A stretch of DNA of 64,000 nucleotides from Metellina segmentata (lineage: Eukaryota > Arthropoda > Arachnida > Araneae > Tetragnathidae), in NCBI GenBank assembly GCA_947359465.1, contig OX375873.1, forward strand, positions 91,347,978 to 91,411,977, given 5' to 3'. The position numbers and the translations under genes were made by a program. Every line of letters begins with the position of its first letter. Position 1 is the first letter of the stretch. Positions 57,971-64,000 of the stretch are shown here, piece by piece. Below the pieces are notes generated by a model that did no database searches, was not told the DNA's origin, and saw only the letters and a program-made list of their open reading frames with translations.

Positions 57971-59257
57971 ATACGTACTTTAGTTTAGGTAAACATAAAT
58001 GGTCTATGGTTTTCTCCAGTATGGCATTTTTATCATTGCTATATAAATATGTGCTTTTAAGTCTATGTTTAAATTATTTCCGCTGCTAGATAAAGATAAA
58101 AAATTAAGTTTGAGATTAAAATTACTTTCATTATTCCGTTATTTTAATTACTAATTACTTAAAACACTACAACTTTAAAAGTAATGAATAAGATCGCATT
58201 GAGAACTAAATCTGTTCTTGATTTATGAGGGAGAATTTTAGAGGAAACAAAGCACCGGAATGTTTACTGTCTGTCTCTAACGAGAACTTCTCTGTACTTA
58301 TCTGTAGAGAATCTGAAAGAGTACAATCATCTGTACTTATATGTTGCCATAGAAACAAGACATCCCATTTTTCTGTAGAAAATTTTTGAAGCATTCGTTT
58401 TTGTCTCGACAATTGGTTCCGCAGAGTTTTGTTAGATCTGAGGATATCAACCGCGTTCAACAACCCCCAGTTATCATACCACCCTCTTCAAATTATTTTC
58501 TAAAATCTTCCCAGAGAACCCTCTTAAAATGTACGAGACCTGCTTCTGTAATGAACACTAGAACCTAGACTTTCTGTATGGAGCAGTTCTGATAGATAAA
58601 CAATACATCCGGTTATCCAATGCTCGTGTTCAAAAGATAACGGTTACTTTAAAATATAGGCAACTGACGTCATATCCGGAATATGTACAGGAAACATGTT
58701 CAATCACAAAAACACTAGTGCCATCTACAATCTTATTGAGAGGAAAACCTCTCATAGCGGATATCGTTTCTCGTATTGATCTATTTCATCTATTGGTAAT
58801 CTTGTTGGATAGTAAGTGAAATTGTTTTTTGTCTTATTACAATGATTTATCCGCCCTGAGATAAATGTGAAATGCGTGTTCACAAAATTGGAAAATGCTT
58901 GTGCTTGCGTTCACTTTAAACCATCAAGTTTAGATTAATCAATTGAAAATGTAAATACTTGAAACGCTTTAAAGTGTCAAAAACATTTAAGAGTTTTATA
59001 CAAAGCATGCAACAAATATTTAAGATTTCTCCATTATTTAAGAACGTTCAGTGGAAACAATATTACAAGCAATTTATTCAAAACATAGTAAAAATTTGAA
59101 AACTATTGTTCCTTAAATGGTTAGATACAATTTGCCATTATAAGTCATTCTATGGCTAAAGAATGACCATAGAACGACAAATCACATTTTAGAATTTTAT
59201 CCGTACTTGTTATCAGTAATAACAAAAATACATGCAAATGAGATAGTTAAACAATAT
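57971..59257. other. Intergenic block, nothing firm
   Basis: Contains TGACGTCA (58665-58672) next to TCCGGA, a CRE/ETS-like pair, without any gene to attach it to. Confidence 0.3.
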
Positions 59258-59350
59258 GCGGTGGTGTTCTCCTATCTTTTCCTTTGGGTTTGATCCCGGA
59301 ACGAAGCAGTTGTTTTGTTCCAGTGCGACGTGAATTAAAAATACCTAACT
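59258..59350 (+). repeat. SINE-A 3' fragment
   Basis: GCGGTGGTGTTCTCC, TTTGGGTTTGATCCCGGAAC and TTGTTCCAGTGCGACGTG match the family tail. Confidence 0.65.
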
Positions 59351-61729
59351 ATTTACCTGAAAATGAGCTACAAGGAAAATATTTGTTACCAAATGTCTTC
59401 ACATAATCAGATCTGATGTTGAATTGTTGAATGAATAAAGCAGACTTAAGAAGTTTGAACTGTTGTTTGTGTGAATATTCAACAATTGATTTGTAGCTTG
59501 AAGAATTAAAGTGCAGTTTGATATTAATTATTTTTATACAACATAAATTGCAGATTAGTTAGATTATTTTTCTAATGGGGAAACACTATTTACGCAGTTT
59601 ACACTTTACACAATCCAACGTTACACTGGCCCAAAGTTCACCCAGCACCGTGTAATTTTAACATATTGTGGACCCCTCCTGACACTCAGTGCGTCTACGC
59701 ACTCGTTCCAAAGGTTATGGCAGATATATGAACATCCCTTTTCTACACGACGCTATATTTATCTTAAGCATGTATCTGATTGTTCTGAAATCATATGATA
59801 AAACAGTTGCAACATCTTTTTGTAACGCTCGACTTTTGTTGCATACCCCTAGTATTATTCCTATTTCAAAGACGTATTCACGGCAAAAATATATTTATTA
59901 ACTGCATTGCAGAATTTGCGTTTTCCCTTGATCAAGTATTTTATTTTATCTGAGGACAGCACTGTTAACCAGATCATAATATGTGTGACTTTCGAAATTC
60001 GAAAGTTATTTTCTCTTAAAATAATGTTCTATAATAAAAAAATGCTTTGAGTTGATAAAAAAAAGAAAATACGTTCTTAAGCTCTTATGCAAAAGCTCAT
60101 TGTAAGCATATCCCGAGTTTTGATGAACAATAAAAGGGTATTGAACCTGGATCATTAATTTCATACTAGTTCATTAAATAGGAATCATTAAAATTCTTTT
60201 CTTCCAAAACCTGAGAAAGACAATTAATTCCATTTTCCCTTTCATTGGCTGTCATTAAATCCTAAACTTCAAAGTACTAAAAGGTTTTTAGTGACTTTAT
60301 ATGAATATACTAAAAACTTCAGAGTTGAAGTTAGATAATCGCTATCATCTAGTATGGTATATATGTTAGATTCGAAAGATAATTTCTTATACCTTACTGG
60401 GTATTCCTCATGAGAAACCTAATGACTTTGTGCGCCTTTTATTAATCAAAGAAATAATGATTAAAATTTTTTTATATCCTACACATAAGGTTGTCTTATT
60501 ATTTGGTCAGGAAATAGATTCTTTAGAATCTGCATAGTTTCACGAGCTGTATGACATGTTGCCTCACATTATTGAAACACATGAGTTGGAGGAAATCTAC
60601 GTCTTAATTAATCTAGCAAACAAGTTCAATAGAAAATATTTTACTTGAAAGAGTTATTCCAAAACGAAATGGCTTTACAGTAAAAACTCTCTTCATATCC
60701 TGCCCTCGGTAAGAAGGCAGTCGACCTTGGGCCAATCGCTTTTGGAATTGGTGTGAAATATGCGTTAGTTACAGTTCGCAACAAGCATGAATGGCATACT
60801 CCGGGGTTGTTTCCACCTCTATCAACTCGTTATCACTGCTATTGATTTTGGCACCAAACAATAAACAAACCAGAATCCGTGCTAAAGGTGCCGGTAATAG
60901 AAGCTCTTTATTTATATTACTATCTGTCCTCTAATTTAACTAATTGACTGAATTTAAACCACGTGACTCAACTGCCTTCTCACGGAAGCCGCTCTTTACC
61001 AAACAAGATGATAAGTATTAATTTAATTCAAGGCAACCTAAGAAAAATGCATACATTCTAGACCAGTTATATGAGAGAGGTATGCATTTTACTTATTTGC
61101 TTATTTTAAATGAGTTATTATTTATTTTAACGCGTAACACAATTCTGAATAATCTAATCAGATGAATTAATGAATTTTGCAAAATTGAGTTTTCTTGTAG
61201 ATTGCGTTGATTTAATACCACTGCTTTTTGTATATTCTTTTCGAATAAACAATTTTAAGACATATTTTATCTGCAGTAGGGCTAATTAGACTGGGATCTA
61301 CATATTTGATGTAAGCATTAAGAAGATTTTCTGTGGTGTGCATGATCATTAAAACAGTTTTCTTTTAATTTGCTGTAATGTGTCTCGTCGTGGCAAAATT
61401 CCAAACTACATAATACTTCTTTCATGCTGCTCTGATGTCCTTAACTGAATCGTATTCAGTGCTGTTTTTATTGTCACTAATATTTTCTGAGAATTTGTCT
61501 GGTGAAGAAATTGAATTTTTGAATCAAGTCGCAGTCGGTTTTTCACTTTCTCTTCCACTGATAAAAGTTAGATTTTATTGAGCAGAATTTACTAGACAAC
61601 TATATTTATTATTTTAATTTTTTATGCTTAAAATATCTGGCATCCATATCTGGTCTACGCGCCAGGTAAACCTACTGTAGTCGTGCGTGCGTGAAGTTTG
61701 CAATTAAATGATTAAATGTTACAATGAAT
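59351..61729. other. Intergenic block, possible conserved stretch at 60660-61010
   Basis: Mostly AT-rich. 60660-61010 is more complex (CCTGCCCTCGGTAAGAAGG, AAGGTGCCGGTAATAGAAGC) but has stops in all frames. No gene. Confidence 0.35.
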
Positions 61730-61913
61730 GTTCCAAATGGAATGTTATAGATGGAAGATTCAATATGGAATGTTATAGATGGAAGGTTCCATATGGAATG
61801 TTATAGATAGAATGCTCAACACGGAATATTCTAGAAAGAATTCCATGGAATGATCAACATGGAATACTCTGGATGGGATATTCCAGAAATAATTCCATGG
61901 AATGTTCTAGATG
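61730..61913. repeat. 28-bp-based imperfect tandem repeat
   Basis: TGGAATGTTATAGATGGAAG starts at 61738, 61766 and 61794 (period 28), then degenerates into ATTCCATGGAATG-type units to 61913. Confidence 0.75.
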
Positions 61914-62106
61914 GATCACACAAGAATATGTGCATACGAGTAACTCAGTATGAAAACATGCGAACGAGTTGTTGTTGTGCGGGCCATATATGGCCCAATT
62001 GGGGGTGCCATTTCCCCGGAGGGTTGGACTTCTTCATGCATGACACATCCGTTTTACAGGAAGGTCCCTTTAACACATCCATTCACTCACACATATCGTA
62101 ATTTAG

Positions 62107-62353
62107 ATCCCAATCAGAGGCCGATAACCTCCTGATCAGGTACCCCAAGAGGTATTGATTTGGTATGGTAACATGGGGGACTTTGTGACGACGACCTATT
62201 TAACGTGCCCCAGCCACAATTAGCGAACATGACAGTCTTTAGCAAGGTCCAAGCGCCGATCTCGCAACCATCAGAATTGCAGGCTCTGCCGAGGACAGAA
62301 CCCACAACCTTTTCGATGCGAGACCGACGCTCTACCGTCTGAGCTACCGCGGT
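62107..62353 (-). repeat. tRNA-derived SINE, family C
   Basis: The minus strand opens ACCGCGGTAGCTCAGACGGT, then AGAGCGTCGG, with an excellent A box and D-arm (GCTC pairs with GAGC), followed by a B-box-like GGTTGTGGGTTC. A non-tRNA body follows: GGTTGCGAGATCGGCGCTTG, ACTGTCATGTTCGC, GGGGCACGTTAAATAGG and GGTACCTGATCAGGAGG. It is a SINE, since the 3' acceptor strand is missing. Confidence 0.75.
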
Positions 62354-62530
62354 TTAATGCGAACGAGTAATACAGTTAAATAATAAATTAAATATATTAA
62401 GCAGTATTAAAAAAATGCTAGCAGTATCTTACACGTGCACAAATAAATAAATAAGACATACATAATAGCAAAACATATTTGGAGAGCTATAACTGGGTGA
62501 CTGTTTTGAAAAACCTGTTAGGTATCTCGT

Positions 62531-62740
62531 ATGTGGGACTGGTAAAAACATTGTCCTGCGGGCTTGGTAAATCTGTTTGATGGGACGTATCTTTACTGCG
62601 ACCTAGTTAAACATATCAGGAGGGTTTTATCAAAAGTGCGGGTCAGATAAACCTATCCGTAGAGTCATATCAGGACTGCGGGCCTGATAAAAATATTTGT
62701 AGGGATTTATATGATCTCCGGACTTGTGATAGATCTATTC
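62531..62740. repeat. 40-bp diverged minisatellite
   Basis: CTGCGGGCYTGGTAAA-type units start at 62556, 62596, 62636, 62676 and about 62715, period 40. Unrelated in sequence to the 40-bp array at 57657. Confidence 0.75.
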
Positions 62741-62794
62741 TCTAAAACCAACTTACCTTCCTATTACGGTTTTGAGTGGATGGGCTGGTTAACC

Positions 62795-62900
62795 CTCCAA
62801 GTGGTTCTGACGAGATATCTCGTCCATCAAGAGCTAACTTATTATGTTAATGACGAAATATTTGATCATCAAGGCATTGCCGATTTTTTTTTATAATAAC
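62795..62900. repeat. ACGAGATATCTCGT-family repeat copy
   Basis: Perfect palindrome at 62810-62823, linker CCATCAAGAGCTAACTTATT, then ATGACGAAATATTTGATC. The left flank AACCCTCCAAGTGGTT is shared with the copy at 23400. Confidence 0.75.
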
Positions 62901-63355
62901 GATTTCTAGAAATGGTTAATTTTTTTTTATAATCACGCTTGTCTAAAATTCGCGAAAATGAACTAACAAGTGCAAATCTTGTGGTTCTCACAATACTCTG
63001 AAAATTAACATGTCCTTGTTGTGAGGCGAGAAAGTTTTGCTGGTTCTATAAAACAATACTTGCCCAGGAAGTTTTTTCATCTTCCTGAAAAATTGGAATT
63101 TTGGACAAGCGCGGTTTTATTGACAACCTTTCAATTACTGTAAATTTTCTTTGACAATCCTATGTTTATTAGGCTTTACTAACGTTTGTTCCGCTGAACC
63201 GAAAGGTGGCCATGTTAAAAACAATTATAACAATAAGTAAATTACATTTTAAAATGGCGGTAATAATATACCACTGGAAAAAAAATTTCACGCAGTATAA
63301 TTAAAAAATCACTGTCATTTCCACCCTGCTCTACGTTGGAAGGAATGAAAATATA

Positions 63356-64000
63356 CAGGGGTTGGAAAAAAATATGGAAACACCTCGTGAAATGCATGCT
63401 TCAAAATAAATGTTTATTCTAGTGAAATGTGTAGGTGGCGCTGGTTTTTTCGCCTACTGACGCCACGTATACAACTTCGAAAATTAGCTGCGCAGGTCTT
63501 TCGTTGTCGGGGCACTGTTCTGTGAAGTTGTAATCGCATCATGTCAGAGCTAACAGACTTCGAACGTCTGCAAATTGTTGGAGCTCGTCTGGTGGGAACT
63601 TACGTAGGCAAGGTAGCCGAAGTGTTTAGTGTTTCAAGAGGTACTGTATCTAAGATTTATTCCGCATATTTGAAAAGCGGAAAAATATCATCCGCTAAAT
63701 CACAGCGCGAACAAAAGTGTGTGTTGAGTGATCGTGACAGACGAACATTGAGGAGGATTGTGACTAAAAATAAGAAGACCACAGCTGCAAAATTTCCCAA
63801 CGGCTCAAAGTTACTGTTGAAAAGTTTCAGCTGCAAAAGTTACTGCTGAAATGAATGTCGTGCCCACAAATCCTGTGAGTACCAAAATAATAAGAAGGGA
63901 GCTTCACAAGCAGGGTATTTCTGGCCGAGCTACAATTCAAAAACCATACATCAGTGATGCTAATGCCTGAAGCAGGAAAAAGTGGTGTGTAATTCATAAA
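63356..64000 (+). mobile_element. Tc1 family Y, 5' part, runs off the window
   Basis: TA (63354-63355) then the terminal sequence CAGGGGTTGGAAAAAAATAT. A leader of about 185 bp precedes the transposase start at 63541. The right end lies outside the window. Confidence 0.8.
63541..64000 (+). pseudogene. Tc1 family Y transposase, N-terminal half, frame broken
   Basis: MSELTDFERLQIVGARLVGT begins a typical Tc1 N-terminus with an HTH (VSRGTVSKIYSAYLKSG) and RDRRTLRRIV. At 63782-63838 a 46-nt duplication-like insertion, with CAGCTGCAAAA at both borders, shifts the frame and leads to a stop at 63847-63849. Beyond it the original frame resumes as KVTAEMNVVP, IIRRELHKQGISGRATIQKP and SRKKWC, with one TGA at about 63968. 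Catalytic residues would lie beyond the window. Confidence 0.85.

Larger units (their letters stand above)
30871..64000. other. Upstream region of the CUB gene, no second gene recognised
   Basis: 33 kb 5' of the promoter. All protein-like signals I could recognise are transposon-derived. No exon with splice sites and a cellular protein family was found on either strand, although short exons cannot be excluded by eye. Confidence 0.45.

Noticed and set aside
57598..58089. Hydrophobic frames resembling membrane proteins
   Set aside because: They follow the 40-bp minisatellite and have no other support.
58665..58680. Promoter based on TGACGTCA next to TCCGGA
   Set aside because: Short motifs with no nearby gene or CpG-rich context; expected by chance in 64 kb.
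62283..62353. Functional tRNA gene on the minus strand
   Set aside because: Good D-arm and A box, but the acceptor stem does not close and a SINE body follows directly.

Overview
The window looks like nuclear DNA from a large, AT-rich, transposon-laden animal genome, most likely an arthropod. Evidence: one gene split by a ~23.5 kb intron, with canonical GT/AG splice sites and exons clearly more GC-rich than their surroundings; tRNA-derived SINEs; many Tc1/mariner copies; a solo LTR; hAT and LINE debris. There are no operons or bacterial signals. The SINE and Tc1 types remind me of spider genomes, but that is a family-level impression, not something the sequence proves.

Only one host gene can be supported. 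It runs on the minus strand from a CpG-rich promoter at about 30.66-30.87 kb to beyond the left edge. Exon 1 (30659-30593) encodes a signal peptide, exon 2 (7060-6660) a complete four-cysteine CUB domain, and exon 3 (906-758) a linker and the start of a second CUB-like domain. The three exons join without breaking frame (intron phases 1, 0 and 2), so they read as one secreted or membrane-bound CUB protein of at least 205 residues. The exons that follow lie outside the window.

Left part (1-30.6 kb) is intronic. Intron 2 (907-6659) holds SINE fragments, a hairpin and a decayed acidic reading frame. Intron 1 (7061-30592) holds one complete SINE, a 1,140-bp TA-flanked non-autonomous element, a dead Tc1 C-terminus, a nearly intact 1,229-bp Tc1/mariner copy, a Mutator-like fragment, several local tandem duplications and two candidate conserved non-coding blocks.

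Right part (30.9-64 kb) is upstream of the gene. It holds a 295-bp tandem duplication beside the promoter, many copies of one tRNA-SINE family (one broken by a LINE fragment, one by a solo LTR), two mariner copies of different families, three copies of one Tc1 family, an 808-bp inverted-repeat transposon with an exact 8-bp target duplication, a hAT C-terminal remnant, four minisatellites and the start of another Tc1 at the right edge.

The least explained structure is a dispersed repeat built around the 14-bp palindrome ACGAGATATCTCGT, alternating with a roughly 29-bp linker. It occurs at seven or more places between 22 and 63 kb, on both strands.
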